From: Apoda limacodes | Lineage: Eukaryota > Arthropoda > Insecta > Lepidoptera > Limacodidae | Direction: 5' to 3' | DNA length: 64,000 bases | NCBI GenBank assembly: GCA_946406115.1 | Contig: OX291548.1 | Span: 8,110,373-8,174,372 of the forward strand | Translations under genes and position numbers: made by a program | The notes under the pieces: model-generated | Seen by the model: the letters and a program-made list of their open reading frames with translations, nothing else | Databases searched by the model: none | What the model was told of the DNA's origin: nothing | In this document: positions 1 through 11,663 of the stretch, in pieces | Layout of the letters: each line of letters opens with the position of its first letter | Position numbering within the stretch: position 1 is the first letter of the stretch

Positions 1-1092
1 GGTAGATAAAAATGAGACGATACGTTGTCACGTCAAAAAAAAGTAATAAATATTATGATCAGATAAAATAAACCATGATTGGTAGACATAATAGAATTTC
101 CTACATTATTATTTTCCTATTCGCAGAGTAAGAATCATAGCAAATTAATTTTATTATCAGATATATTTATATCCAGGACTAATGTTTTGTGTCCTTTCCT
201 ATACAATAACTGATATTGGTACTCGTATTAATTTGACTTACATTTAGGGGAACCTTGATAATTTCTTTGAGACAACCCTCTGGTATCAATACGTCACTTA
301 GGAAATCCCATTTAATCAAACGAGGATAGTTATTAGAAAAACCGTTTCATTGTTACGTATATTTGTAAAATACATTTGCGTTTAAATAGTATATCACGAT
401 ATATGTAGGTAATCAATGACATTAATTAATTTGGCAAAAGTCACATTTTTGAAAAAACAATGTACAATTTCTTAACAAGTAAAAAAACCAAATTTATAGT
501 AAGCTAAATAAATTAAATAATAAATATTTAAAGCCATTTATAATTGTTATTGTGTAAAACATTTGAACGTTTTAGTGGAGTCATAATCGTCAAATGTTTT
601 GAAAATCAGTTGCCTTGACGATGATGGGTCTGCGTATTACTCCCTGTACTATGACGATTGTTTAAAATAGGTGATTGACGTACGACTTTAAAGATAGTTT
701 TAGGGCCACTTGCGCTCCTCAGGGTTAGCGCCATTTTTGTCAAGTTATAAAGTTAACCTGAGTCAAAGTCATATTTGTCTTGCGCTACTACTTAACCCGG
801 GTCATTGCCGAGTTAAATATTAAAAATTTAACCCGCCTCCATCGGATGGTTAAGTCACTAACTCCGCCATATTGCGCCAACATTTTTAAGTTAAATTCGT
901 GTTGATATCGGTTTTCTATTATTTTTTTATTAATTTATATTATTTTTGACTATGAGTAGGTACCTATAACTATAAATAGGTAGATAAAATTTAATTTCTG
1001 ACAAATGCATTTACTTAAACTATTTTAATAGAACTGTGCAAGAATAAAGACTTTAGGTATTTTAAAAGTATGAGAACAAAACTTTTACTCAC
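1..1092. other. A+T-rich non-coding stretch
   Basis: I see no gene or RNA here. The DNA is A+T-rich with homopolymer runs. A perfect TAGGTACCTA palindrome lies at 957-966; this word recurs in the window and is common in moth introns. The region would be intron or downstream sequence of the candidate minus-strand exon at 1093-1256, if that exon is real. Confidence 0.5.
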
Positions 1093-1256
1093 TGAATTCC
1101 GAGGTTCATTATTTTTGCTACTGCTGCCTACAGGCATTCTAGGTACCTCGGTTTTTTTTGCTATATTCAACACATACACATAGGCAAAGTACCACTCCAC
1201 TCCACCGTAAATTAGAGCAAGAACGAACGCCATAGGTCCATTTTTAACACTTTCTA
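1093..1256 (-). CDS. Candidate exon of an unidentified membrane protein
   Basis: Read on the minus strand, an open segment begins after a possible acceptor (...TGTGCAAG, at 1257-1258; a second AG three bases further in is also usable). It ends in front of a clean donor, GTGAGT, at 1092-1087. The translated segment contains a roughly 20-residue hydrophobic stretch (around MAFVLALIYGGVEWYFAY), which looks like one membrane helix or a signal anchor. A polar tail rich in Lys, Asn, Ser and Pro follows. A methionine at the start of the hydrophobic stretch could be the initiator, which would make this a first coding exon. I do not recognise the family. The codons do not look like a repeat shadow, and no transposon motif overlaps. 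Alternatives are a chance open frame or a decayed exon. The donor and hydrophobic segment are seen; the exon status is inference. Confidence 0.33.
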
Positions 1257-3587
1257 CTTGCACAATTCAAATTTAATAAATACGTAGTGAATAAACCGAC
1301 AGACTCAGTACCTACGTACGCCTATAATGCAAAAGAATATCACAATTTTTAAAAGCATCTTTCATTCCTAAAACGTCATTCATAAACATCTGGCCATCGG
1401 CTGCATGGCATCACGAATGAGTCGAAGGACGACATAATAAAGTATTATCTTTGAAAGTTCATTGTAGAAGAATAACAGAGATTGTAAAAAGAGATAGATT
1501 TATTGTTTCTAACAAGAGAGAGCGAGACCCATATATACTTTTGCAAGAATTTCTTATTTAGGCGGTTTATAACAGGATGCACATTTATTTTTATTATGTT
1601 GTTACTTCTGAGGAATAGTTAACTTTCTGCTTCTGCAAGACAATTGACGAGTTATCTAGTTATACATTTGACCCAGGTTTAGTTATTTAGCTAGTTATTT
1701 AGTTAACCCTGAATCTTCCGCAAGTCGGCCTTAAAGTATGACGAAGTTACTTAGCTCGCGTTGGTGACACACGTTTATACAAACTCATTATGTTGTCAAC
1801 AAAAAAGCGTTGCGTTGTATAGGACTTTTCTCATTCTATGTTTTGAATAACAATTGAAAGTAATTTTGATAATGTGCATGGAATCTATGAACAACTAAAT
1901 AATTTTGAAAAAAATTGATTTAGGTGTAAGTATCTAAACAACGCACTGGGACAAACTATCTCTGCTACCACATAAAAATGGCAGCTAACACATAGGTGTA
2001 CAACACGAGCAAAAAATATAATCTAGCCAGCCGAGGCGGGCTACGAGCAAAATTTCAAACCGGCCAAATTAAGTTTGCGTACTCAGGCTGACATACTGTA
2101 TAAAAAGCTTGTTTAAGTACGCGTACTTACTCGTACGTCTATCACCCACTTTTACGTATCTTTATTTCTCCTCATTTGTTCTTTGTTTGCAACGAAACAC
2201 ACCTTACAGATTATAAATCAAGCCTTACTTTTCCAACATTATCAAAATCAGATTTGCAGTTTACAGAAAAGTTAGAAATTAGGTTTTATTTGAATTATAT
2301 TAAGTTACAGACACGCGCCTATTATAGCGTTAAAATAGTATATTACATGTGTAGCTAGTTACGTCCACATAATAAGTATAACTCCGGACACAAAGCTTCG
2401 ATGGGGCCTACAAATAGCTGAATGTTCACCCGAATAGACGAGTGCAGTATTCGCAGTAAAAAAGATTCGGCAACCTACGGTTTATTTATATTTTATAAAA
2501 AATTTATATAGTTTGAAAAACAAATAGTAAAATTCATTTTTCTTATACAAATAATAATCACGAAATGGCTCTGATCCAAATAAGGCTTGAAAAAATAAAT
2601 AGATAATTCAAAGGACAATGTGTTTTCGTTTTCACAACAAAATCCCTGTAGAAGATTGTAAATATTTTTTTTATTATGTATTTTGAAATCGTCACTTATT
2701 GAGACCTTGATAATAAAGGAACATGTGATTAAATAAATTATTGTTAACATAATTTACTTTTTAATTGTAATCATAATGAAAATTTAAAGAGCGACTGTTG
2801 AAGAGTTTTTTTTGCTATTTCTTATCTTCAGAACGCCATTTTAATTCCAAAACTATTTTTGCTCATATTATAACCAATTTTAAGGGAATTAAAATGTTCC
2901 ATTTCATATAGGTTTATATTTAAATCAATTTAAATATGAAAGCCGCAATGAGTCTGCCGGCGAGGTTTTCGTTTCTCCTAAGCTTCCGCAACTACGAAAA
3001 CATTGTCCAACGTACACAAATATTATTAATCTAATTAAAAGACCGAGGATTAATGGAGTGACAATAATCTTATAGCATCACGTCCAACGGGGCAAGGGAT
3101 AATCCTGAATTTAATCAGTGGAAACCACCGCAACCCTTATAGGCGACCCTGTTCTTATATCTCGGCTGGAGATGTATTGGGTCGAACCAGTCGCGTAAAA
3201 CTATTGGCATAGAAAATTACTTACAACACATAATATTAACTACTGCTTAAGGTTCTTCCTTAAGAGCTAGGGTCATCAATGTACTAAGGATAAAGCATAA
3301 GCAAGCTGTAAATGGCACCTTTTAAACTCCGCTTAAACGCAGAATTTTTGTTAAAAGAACATCAAATGTATCAGTCGTAACAACTTAACGCCTACAGTGA
3401 ATTAAAAGTTTTAATGGGCTGATATAGAGTAAAAATTTCTTTAAGTGGCAAATATACTTAAGGTGTCAAAACTGGCTCGCTAAGCTCTTTTGAACATGCA
3501 TAGATGTACGAATATGTATTGTATTCCACAATATTTGTAGCATTTTGTACGGCGTACGATATCCTTAGTGGATCCCTCCTTCCATCC

Positions 3588-3592
<5 letters not shown>
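1257..3592. other. A+T-rich background
   Basis: No protein family, RNA gene or clear repeat is recognised. Short open frames (for example 2176-2358 and 2493-2750) have A+T-driven composition and no motif. A moderately G+C-richer patch lies near 3060-3200 without an identifiable product. Confidence 0.45.
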
Positions 3593-3629
<37 letters not shown>

Positions 3630-3648
3630 TATATATATATATATATAT
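3593..3648. repeat. (TA)n microsatellite
   Basis: This is a run of alternating T and A, interrupted once by a G near 3627. It is a perfect-palindrome type dinucleotide repeat able to form cruciforms. Open frames that run through it are artefacts. Confidence 0.95.
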
Positions 3649-5300
3649 CATCATCAATGGTTAAAATACACCGGACAATGACAAAAGTCAGGATATCCAT
3701 AAGCTACAAACTACGTATAAAAAACTATATAAACTGAAATAAAGTTTTTTGGGTTAATTTAGTTATAATTTTTTTTTTATTTTAACTGTAGATTTAAATT
3801 ATAATATCTATAAGAAGAACAAACGTTATTATAAATTAAAAAATGAGGAGGTTCTCAATTCAATTTTTATATGTTTTTATGTATGGATGTTTGGGCATAA
3901 CTTTTTACAAAGCAGTCCGATTTTGATGATACAGGTGGAAAACATAAAAGAAACCTTTTATGGAATGGATAGGCTTTTTAATTCATCTTGAAGAAAACTT
4001 TAGACCTAGTTATTAGATTCGACTAAATATCGTTTTCCTATTCGAGTAGCATTTCATACACGTCTACCCAAATAAAAAACCGAGATTAAAAAAAAAGAAA
4101 AAAAAAACTCTTAAACGAATGTTATAAAATGTCACTTATTTTGAGTTGGTGTCAAAAATAACGTACAAATATCATTCAATTTCTAGGCAAAATCTGCTGA
4201 CTCAAAATTACTTAGGTACTAATATTCGTTCAGGAGCTTAGTAAGCCTCAAAAGGCTTGTTTTATTTTAACTTTTCTTTCTTTGCATTTTTGTTGTTTAT
4301 TTTTTTAATTTTGAATGCGTAACAAAGAAAATTAAGATTGATTTGAAAAAAAAACACTTTAGTCCGCCTTTCACGTGGGTAATGTAATTCTCTTTCATCT
4401 TTCTTTATTTTATCATTTTTCAGTTAGTATTAGCAGCATAATCATATTTAGCATTATTTTACTCCAATGCAAAAGGACACTATTTTATAATACTTTAGGA
4501 AAAATTAAAAATGATACCAAAATTAGCGACTGTAGTTACTGTAATTTTTTAGAAAACCTTTTCTCAAGTCGATTTCTCATGAAAAACCCACCTATATCTC
4601 GTAAACATTTTGTATGCACTTTGGCGGCACGCAATTGAACGACGGTTTTGTAAAAAAAAGCAAAGTTCAACGTAATAACTTTAAATATGTAGTGAAGCCA
4701 GTAGTGAAAATAAAGATTAAAATAACGACTAAAATGCTACAAATGTTAATTTGGAATGTTTGACATGTTCTTTATTTCGTTTACTGCTCTATTATCGCCT
4801 TCATACTGTACCGAATCGTGGATTAAAATCTTATGATAAAATCGATAAATTATTTCAATGGAGCAAACATTACTTGTAGCTAAACGCACAGCAAAATCAT
4901 TAAAGTTGTAACATAATAAATTAGGGGGTCTTTTATAATGGGTCACGTATGAAGGGGGTCCTTTTGTATTTTAGCATTTGCAAGGTAATTTACAAAATGT
5001 TACCTTGTAGGGCCCCATTCAGCAAGGGGTCCGTTCCATACGCATGATACAAATAGTGACATTGCATTGTGTACAGCAAATTATTGTAATTTGACAAAAG
5101 GGACGGAGAAAGAATAATAAAAAGCTTGATTCTTAGTAACTAAACCAGAATTTGATTGTGACATTAATAAACTTGGACTACATGATTGACTTGTTTTGGT
5201 TTCAATTAGCTTTATGATATAGCTGGATTAAATATTCGTTAAAACAGTTATTTTTTGTCGAGTATCTTATCCCAGCTTCGCTTCATGCTGCTTTAGCGTC
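3649..5300. other. A+T-rich background with one decayed repeat
   Basis: Apart from the repeat fragment at 3845-3935, I see only A+T-rich DNA with oligo-A and oligo-T runs (for example 4087-4108). No gene is supported. The 87-codon open frame at 4375-4638 has no recognisable domain. Confidence 0.45.
3845..3935 (+). repeat. Dispersed 'GAGGAGGTTCTCAATTC' repeat fragment
   Basis: The block starts GAGGAGGTTCTCAATTC and continues to a segment reading CCGATTTTGATGAT. I recognise this combination from many lepidopteran genomic sequences as a dispersed element. A short related piece (GACTTTAAAAAGGAGG) occurs at about 10081-10105. The ends are not defined by terminal repeats. Confidence 0.4.
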
Positions 5301-5575
5301 TTTTTTATACTAATGAGGTGGCAAACAAGCTTGCGGTCCACCTAATGGTAAGCGGTCACCGCAGCCTATGGACGCTTGCAACACCCCAGGTGTTCATCAC
5401 TCACGCTTCGCCAACCCTCTATAAATCGAATAACTTCTTTCTGAAAGAACCCCATACTGTCTGTCCTTAGAGAAAACCTTGGGAGGTACTTCATTCCACA
5501 ACCTAAGCGTTCCATTTAGCTTTCAAGGTATGAGAATGAATTCTATGCCGGCGAGGAGTGCAAATCTTATGCACC
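5301..5575 (-). mobile_element. Jockey/CR1-like LINE, truncated 3' end (copy A)
   Basis: In reverse complement this matches the other LINE ends in this window (14281-14900, 16655-17160, 26111-26360, 37361-37588). It covers the coding end with 'LWNELP'-type text, the run of codons before the stop, a 3' UTR containing GACCGCTTACCAT and TTGTTTGCCACC, and a short A-rich tail (TTTTTT at 5301-5306 on this strand). It is 5'-truncated and the frame is decayed. In intact relatives this is the C-terminus of a reverse-transcriptase ORF2 protein. It now has no coding capacity. Confidence 0.8.
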
Positions 5576-5709
5576 ACCTTATTTATGATTTATGTTACTA
5601 TTTATGGCTTCATTCTAGGGAACTTTATCTTTTTTTAAAATACTTAGGTACTAGAATATTTGATGCTGATTCTAATTGCTTGGCGATCTCAAATCTAAAA
5701 AAAACAATC

Positions 5710-5856
5710 ATTCCGGACCTAAGGCATCCTTGGAGGACACCCCTTGCGATGCCACGGGAACTTGAATTTTTACCCGTGGCACCCTCAGGTATAGCCCTGC
5801 ATTCAAAAGCTGCACCCTGCACCAGGTGTCCTCCAGGGGTGCTTAGGGTCCGGAAT
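5710..5856. repeat. Foldback MITE-like element with 32-bp inverted ends
   Basis: The left end 5710-5741 and the reverse complement of 5825-5856 match over about 32 bases, both starting ATTCCGGACC and ending GGAGGACACC. Inside, TGCCACGGG near 5750 pairs with CCCGTGGCA near 5776, giving a second hairpin. The element is about 147 bp and non-coding. No target duplication is obvious; both flanks are A-rich. The open frames on both strands across it are shadows of the palindrome. Confidence 0.7.
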
Positions 5857-6178
5857 GAAAAAAAGTAGATGTCAGCAAAAGTTAGCTCTGATTTTGATAT
5901 TTAAGACACTTAAAACTTAATTATAATATATATAACTTAATTTTAAAATCCTCAAAACATATTTTATAATAAAAACGTTATTCAACAAAATTATGTTCTC
6001 AAAAGCACTTTCTTTTGATCATGGTTTTTGTTTGGATTGATAAAATGAAGGGCTATTTTGCAATGTTTTTTAAAATAAATAATAGGCAATAAAAAAAATA
6101 CTCTTTTCAGAACAATCTAATTTACTTTTGTTTAAAAAAAATGATATTTTGCAATATTTACACTGTAAGCTAGGCAAT

Positions 6179-6755
6179 TATTGCACGCCTCATAAGCGGA
6201 GCGGTGAGGTAGTGCTATCCTCGACATGTCAAAAAACCCAGTCTTTCTAAACTTAAATGACGTTTTTTTTTTCAATATAACACTTACAGGATAATATGAG
6301 TGCACTTATATGAAGTTAAATAATCTGTCTAGCACATATGGTTCATTTTATAAACAATTAATTTGTTTAATATAATAAATAATAACATTAAAACTAATCA
6401 TTCTTAGACGTACGTGAGTCTGTGTTTATGTGACCATGTATGTGGCAGAGAAATTGGTCGAAAAATTCATCTTACCGGAATACTTTTGTTTTTAATATAT
6501 AAAGTATTACACTGTGCTGATTCCTAGTTAATATTAGCGTTCTAAGTACTGTCGTTTAATTATAATTTATAAAAAACGAATATACCACTGTATACTGTAT
6601 ATCTATATATATATTTTTTATTTTTATTTTATAGTATATTTTTTCCTCAACTTATTTGTTATTTTATTTTAAAAAACTTGAGTTTTTGTTTTAGAATATT
6701 TTTTTTAAATGTGAATGATCGCTATGAGGCGTGCACTTTTTGATTTTCCAAATTT
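6179..6755 (+). mobile_element. 570-bp repeat family, copy 1
   Basis: One of three near-full-length copies in the window; the others are 27402-27977 and 35054-35618, both in reverse orientation. One end carries TTGCACGCCTCATAAGCGG. The other carries CCGCTATGAGGCGTGCAC (as GATCGCTATGAGGCGTGCAC) followed by a 20-base tail ending near CCAAATTT. Thus GCACGCCTCATA forms subterminal inverted repeats inside unequal termini. The interior is A+T-rich with a variable (TA)n tract (6600-6620). There is no open frame of note. It behaves like a non-autonomous element; the superfamily is not identified. Confidence 0.75.
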
Positions 6756-6959
6756 TTGACACTACTCTTTCTTTGCTCAGACATCACTGCATAGAAGTGA
6801 GTGCTCCCTGTGTAATTTGTTAAAGAATTTAAAACATTCCATTAGATATTTGACTTAAGAACCTTATTCGAAATCAAAAATAACAGTGACTCACAAAAAA
6901 AAATAAACTAAAAATGACTCAAAAAGAAAAACTAACAACAAATGTATGTATCTACAGTG

Positions 6960-7880
6960 TCGCACTAAATGTTGTAATAATATTTCGAAGCAAACATAAA
7001 CTTCGGCATAGATTGAATTTGTATAGTGGAACCGCAAGGCCTGGATATGGCAAAGCAAGTCCTATTATAGGGCAATAGGTTCGGCACACCAAAAGTGAGG
7101 CCAGAGCAGACCGTGCGCTCAAATGATGGATCGCTCGGCATGTCGTCGCAGCTACAAATAGGGTCGCCCATTCAGCGGGCTCCGTTCGTTATTGTGTTAA
7201 AATCAATTTGGCTCATCCCTGTCGCTTCTGTAAAATAGTGGTGTTGCAATGTAATGTTGATATCGATATATATGTGTAGGATAACACATTTTGGGAACAC
7301 GGGTTCCCTGACTCCGTTGTGGTGACGTAATAATAAACAAAATGTTCAAGTTGTTGACTCCATTTATTGTACAGAATGCCACACAGCTTTAGGTATCTAT
7401 AGACGGCCTGAAGTGGAAACGTAAGGTCGGGTCCAAATTGTACTATTATGGCGGGCGCGGTCGTGAGATGTTGGACACAATGCGAATTGGTATCGCGCAG
7501 TAACTACCGGTGTCTCCGTGATAACTGTAGGTAAGTTGCGATAACTAGTGATAAGTGATAAGCACCACGTGCTAGAGTGACGTCACAGGGTTTTGGCGCG
7601 CAGTGTTCCACGCGGACTTTTATGACAACAATTGCGTTAGCTTACGGTGAAGTCCCACGGTCGAAATAACGGAAATTGATATTTTAGAAAAGGGACCCTT
7701 TTGTTGGGAGACATCCGTTTGGAGAAAGCGGCGAATATACCGTTAGTTGGGCAAGGCTATGGATGATGCAATTTGCCAGAAAGTTCCTACAACATTTTAG
7801 AATCTAGCTTTTGGACAGTTTATTAGTTGTGTGTTCAGTGTATTACTGAATAAAATCTTGAATAGGGGATGTAACGAACC
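6960..7880. other. G+C-richer block of unknown origin
   Basis: This is clearly less A+T-rich than its surroundings, with CpG-containing words such as GGCGGGCGCGG near 7450 and TTTTGGCGCGCAG near 7593. In reverse complement, AATAAA at about 7365 and 7335 and a later GGGCGACCC (7161-7169) could be the polyadenylation signal and leader side of a decayed LTR element. I cannot see paired LTRs, so this is speculative. A 68-codon minus-strand frame (6965-7171) shows no known domain. A promoter or an old transposon end are the alternatives. Confidence 0.35.
7519..7585. promoter_or_regulatory. Cluster of GATA, E-box and CRE words
   Basis: Within 67 bases there are three TGATAA words (7519, 7549, 7556) and one CGATAA (7539), a palindromic E-box CACGTG (7566-7571) and a perfect palindromic CRE TGACGTCA (7578-7585). 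These match the known binding sites of GATA factors, bHLH factors and CREB/ATF factors. The density is high for A+T-rich background. Whether it drives transcription, and of what, cannot be told. No initiator or gene start is identified downstream. Confidence 0.4.
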
Positions 7881-8919
7881 CAGTTAGTTTATTAAAACTG
7901 AAGTTTTTGTTTTGAAAGGTTATTGCTATAATATAATGATAAAGTTAAGCTATTTCAGAATGGTTAACGAACCTAATGGTTGTTTCTTCGTAATGAATTT
8001 ACTATCACTTATAAATTCTACTAATTTCACTAGGTAATATATTTCACAACCATTGAGTCTGCTCGTGACCACGGCCAGTACAACTGGACCGAAACCTTGA
8101 AAATTAAAAATATTTTGTTTCACGTGTTAGACCCGAAAAATATAAAAATAAACCATTACCCTATTAGGTAGTTACGTTACACCTAAAAATATATCTAAAC
8201 GTTTGTTCAAAAGTTAACATAATAATAAGATTTCAATATCGATATATTCAGTTAAGTACATCACTCAACTAAGCTAACGCCTACGTCTATTTTGGAAGAG
8301 AATAGATTTAGGGCTTTCCACCCCACATATTGTCAATAACGGTCAGAATGTGATAGTATAACAAAAGTCACACAACCCCTAACTGCTAATTATTTCAAAT
8401 CAAGTTATTTTTTTTGCAGTTTCTGATTTCATTTTTATTATTATACACAAGTTTATGACGCCATGAACGTATGGAATTCGGCGGAAAGTCGACAATTCAC
8501 ACAAATCTACTGTTATATGCTATACCAATACTAGCTATTTCTTTATTTAGCTAGGAATTATTTGAACCTGTTTAGTAAATTCAACTGCAATTTATTATGA
8601 TAGTGTTCTAAGAGACATATCTCAAACCGTGAAAAACGTAAACACATAACGAATGTACCATTCCTGGATTAAAAATTAAAAGCTTTGACCCTTTTCACTC
8701 CTTTTTAAACTGTTTTGATAAAGGTATCTGTAAAGTTTTACGTGCTATTACTTCAAATCTATTGTAAACTTTAAGTCGTTTTTACGAGATGCCTCAAAAA
8801 CAGACAGACAAAAGTTATTAGTATTTAATTTTAAGTCATGCACAATATGATTTTTGATAACTACAAAATAATATTTTTTTTTAATTAAATTACTTACTTA
8901 TGTATTTATTATATTCCGC
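7880..8919. other. A+T-rich background
   Basis: No gene or recognisable repeat is seen. The sequence just upstream of 8920 shows no trace of the reverse-transcriptase core expected ahead of the domain at 8920-9548, so that remnant is 5'-truncated. Confidence 0.45.
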
Positions 8920-9548
8920 CTTTCATCATGTTTGCGTTTGGGCGCTTTTACAAATTTCCCCCATCGTTGCCACTGTGGCGAGATGGTGGACAATTTAGGA
9001 CACCACGGACTGTCCTGTGCCCGAAGCGCAGGCCGCTTTTCAAGGCATAGTAATATCAATGACATTATCCGTCGGGCTCTTGTTACTGCCAACGTTCCAG
9101 CTATTTTAGAACCATACTTCATGGCATACTTCGTGACGATGGCAAGAGGCCTGACGGGATGTCTTTAGTTGCCTGGAAGATGGGTCGAATTCTTGCATGG
9201 GACGCCACTTGTGTAGATACTTTGGCCCCGACCTATCTTTCAGCAACCGCGAAAAAGTTTGGAGCTGCTGCTATTGGTGCCGAAGACCGCAAACGGCGCA
9301 AATTCGTGGGCCTCAGTGATGCTTTCTTGTTTGTGCCTTTTGCGGTTGAAACGCTGGGTCCGTGGGGGTCTGGAACTAAAGATTTCTTCCACGAATTAAG
9401 TAAACGTCTCATTCAGGAGACTAAAGATCACAGGGCTGGTAGCTATTTTGCTCAAAAGATAAGCCTGGCTATACAGCGTGGCAACGCTGCCTCTATTTTG
9501 GGCACCATGCCTCATGAGGGCTCTATGGGGGAAATTTTTAATCTTTAG
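8920..9548 (+). pseudogene. Retroelement C-terminal domain (zinc knuckle plus nuclease-like), frameshifted
   Basis: Two frames join into one conserved-looking protein end. The first frame (to about 9131) holds a Cys/His knuckle C-x-C-x9-H-x3-C with the words PHRCHCG and HHGLSC, then SAGRFSRHSNINDIIRRAL. The second frame (from about 9132) begins RDDGKRPDG, continues AWDATCVDTLAP and GPWG, and ends with ISLAIQRGNAAS before a TAG at 9546-9548. I recognise this order from uncharacterised reverse-transcriptase-associated proteins of many invertebrates. The RPDG...WDxT arrangement could be a PD-(D/E)XK-type nuclease core, like the knuckle plus restriction-like endonuclease of some non-LTR elements; that reading is inference. 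A one-base gain near 9131 breaks the frame, and no reverse transcriptase lies upstream, so it is a dead fragment. Its G+C is higher than the flanks. Confidence 0.7.
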
Positions 9549-10824
9549 TTCATATTTCTTATTGAAAACAAAACAATTATACTAAAATAGATAATTATAA
9601 AAACTAACTTATGTATCAAACTTTAGGAACTATGATCGATCTAATATTTATGGTCTAGTAAAATAAAAATTATAGACAAAGTTCTTTAGTCGAAAGCCAT
9701 CAGATCAGATTAATTTTATGTATTTTATAGAACAAATAAATTAAATACACAATTTCACCGTGACTAGCATTGATAGTGAGTTTTCTTTAGCCAAATAAAC
9801 ATTTCACTTACAGTTTAGCCTATCAGGGAGACGAATGCCTTGTATAAACAAAAACCCATTTCGTTAAATGATAGAATAAACTAACTTAAAGTAATGTTAT
9901 ACTTAATGGAGTTGACATATCTAATGTACTTTTCATTTTCTTAAACCGTTAAACTGTTTGATATTATTTTTATTAAGTCAAATGTAATACTTAAAGGTGT
10001 TATTTCAACATTAATTGATTTGGAAAACTAAAGATGAATTGCTATGACATTTTCTAGAAATGTATAGGTATTATTTTTAGCCGACTTTAAAAAGGAGGGT
10101 GTTCTTAATTTATTTGTTTATATTTTATTAGAAAGTTTTTACGGCTATTTCTATACAAGTAGAGCTATTTTTTGCAGTAAATTATTTATGAAATATTGTC
10201 ACGACCTTTATTATTCAGAAGTTGATTCAAAATTGGTTTTTTGTCACACCCATGTAAAAAAACGGATAAATTTTATAAGTGGTAATTATGCATTTAGTCT
10301 TAAACAGCAAGGAAACCCTAAAACTACGCATGTACGATACACAATTACCCGATTTTTAAGGTTTCGCAGCTAAAAATAAAAGAAACCTTTATAAGATCAC
10401 TCCTAGAGAGTTACCAATTTTCTAAAAATATGACTACCTGACAAAATTCCTGAATTTTCAGTAATTTTCCATTCCATTGTATTAATGTTGTATGTGTGTT
10501 GTTAAAAAAACTCGATGTTGTATGTGTGTTATGAAAAAGATTATTCTTAAACTATTTTTTTGCTACCAAAATGAACGCATTCGTTTAATATTTTTCGAAT
10601 TTCTTGACAATTTCATGTTTTTCGTACTTTCCCATTATTATCGCCACAAATTAGTAAGCTGAAGTAGCATTGGGAAGTACACATTGCTTATTGTCAGCTG
10701 CATATTTATAAAATCTGAACGATGTGGTAACAAGCTTTTAGATCGGAGGCCACGATCTGAGGAATACATTTTGTTAAATAATGGGCTGACGATCTTGAGA
10801 GCGCCTTGAAAAACGGCTGAAATT
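9549..10824. other. A+T-rich background
   Basis: No gene is recognised. A short piece of the dispersed 'GACTTTAAAAAGGAGG' repeat lies near 10081-10105. An imperfect duplication of GATGTTGTATGTGTGTT-like text is at 10485-10530. The 61-codon frame at 10188-10373 has no motif. Confidence 0.45.
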
Positions 10825-11480
10825 TAGGGTTGCCAGATGGCCGGGAGCCACCGGTATTGTCCAGAAATACAGGCATATGTCCCGGGTCCCGGAATTTCAT
10901 GAAATGTCCCGGAATATTGCGACTACTATGATGTTCACAATCAAGGAGACGAGTACCTGGACAAGAGAAGGTCTTTTTGAGAGCTACCTCATCTTTTTGT
11001 ATAATTCCTTGCCTGAATTCAAAAACGCTATTTGAAAGCAAAGTTAACTTAGTTAAAAAAAAACACAATTACATCAAAGAAAACTTAAGTAGAAAAAAAT
11101 TATATTCAAAGTTACCAATATTTTTTTAGCTTCACATAGTTAAGCTCAAATTATTACTTAATGTATTATTAGAATATTTTAATGAACCTTACGATTCCAG
11201 TGACAGCTTTCTGTGTAAAAACTTCCACTATCTATCATGTTTAACTTATGGACGAAAGTAAATACTTTAATTACGTTGGTGAAGGCAGAAATGGATACGA
11301 GGTTAAATTAAATTTGTATTAAATTGTTTTGAATTTGTAAAAATGTTAGATAGACCCTTAATTATTTGAATGTACCAGCTATAATACAAGTAGATTAATA
11401 AATAGTTAAATGAGGAATTCCTTAAATTTGGTTTTATTAATTTTGCCTCGAAATTCACGTTTACAAATCTGGCAACCCTA
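10825..11480. mobile_element. Putative 656-bp DNA transposon or MITE with GGGTTGCCAGAT ends
   Basis: TAGGGTTGCCAGAT (10825-10838) is the exact reverse complement of ATCTGGCAACCCTA (11467-11480). If TA is the target duplication, the terminal repeats are GGGTTGCCAGAT. Next to the left end lie repeated TCCCGG words and a perfect 12-bp palindrome ATTTCATGAAAT. The open frame on the minus strand (10706-11068) runs out through the left end and shows no transposase motif. The 14-bp match could arise by chance at this distance, so the call is tentative. Confidence 0.4.
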
Positions 11481-11663
11481 GGCTGGATGCAAGATGCTTA
11501 GCTCCATTTCTGTCAGAAATTAGAAAGAGACTTATATTCAGCAGTGCTAGACTTACAGCTAATATGATGACAGACAGATAGATAAAATACATTACCATTA
11601 AAACTTAACATAGAACATGTAGGTACATATTACACATTTTTACATGTTCAAGAAATATATTTA

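Noticed and set aside
3458..3737. Two overlapping frames on opposite strands with Ile/Tyr repeats
   Set aside because: Both read through a (TA)n microsatellite.
5479..5868. 129-codon plus-strand frame
   Set aside because: It is the antisense of a LINE 3' end joined to a palindromic MITE; no domain.
6965..7171. Minus-strand frame as an LTR-element gag or leader peptide
   Set aside because: No gag motif and no paired LTR could be seen; kept only as part of an unassigned G+C-richer block.
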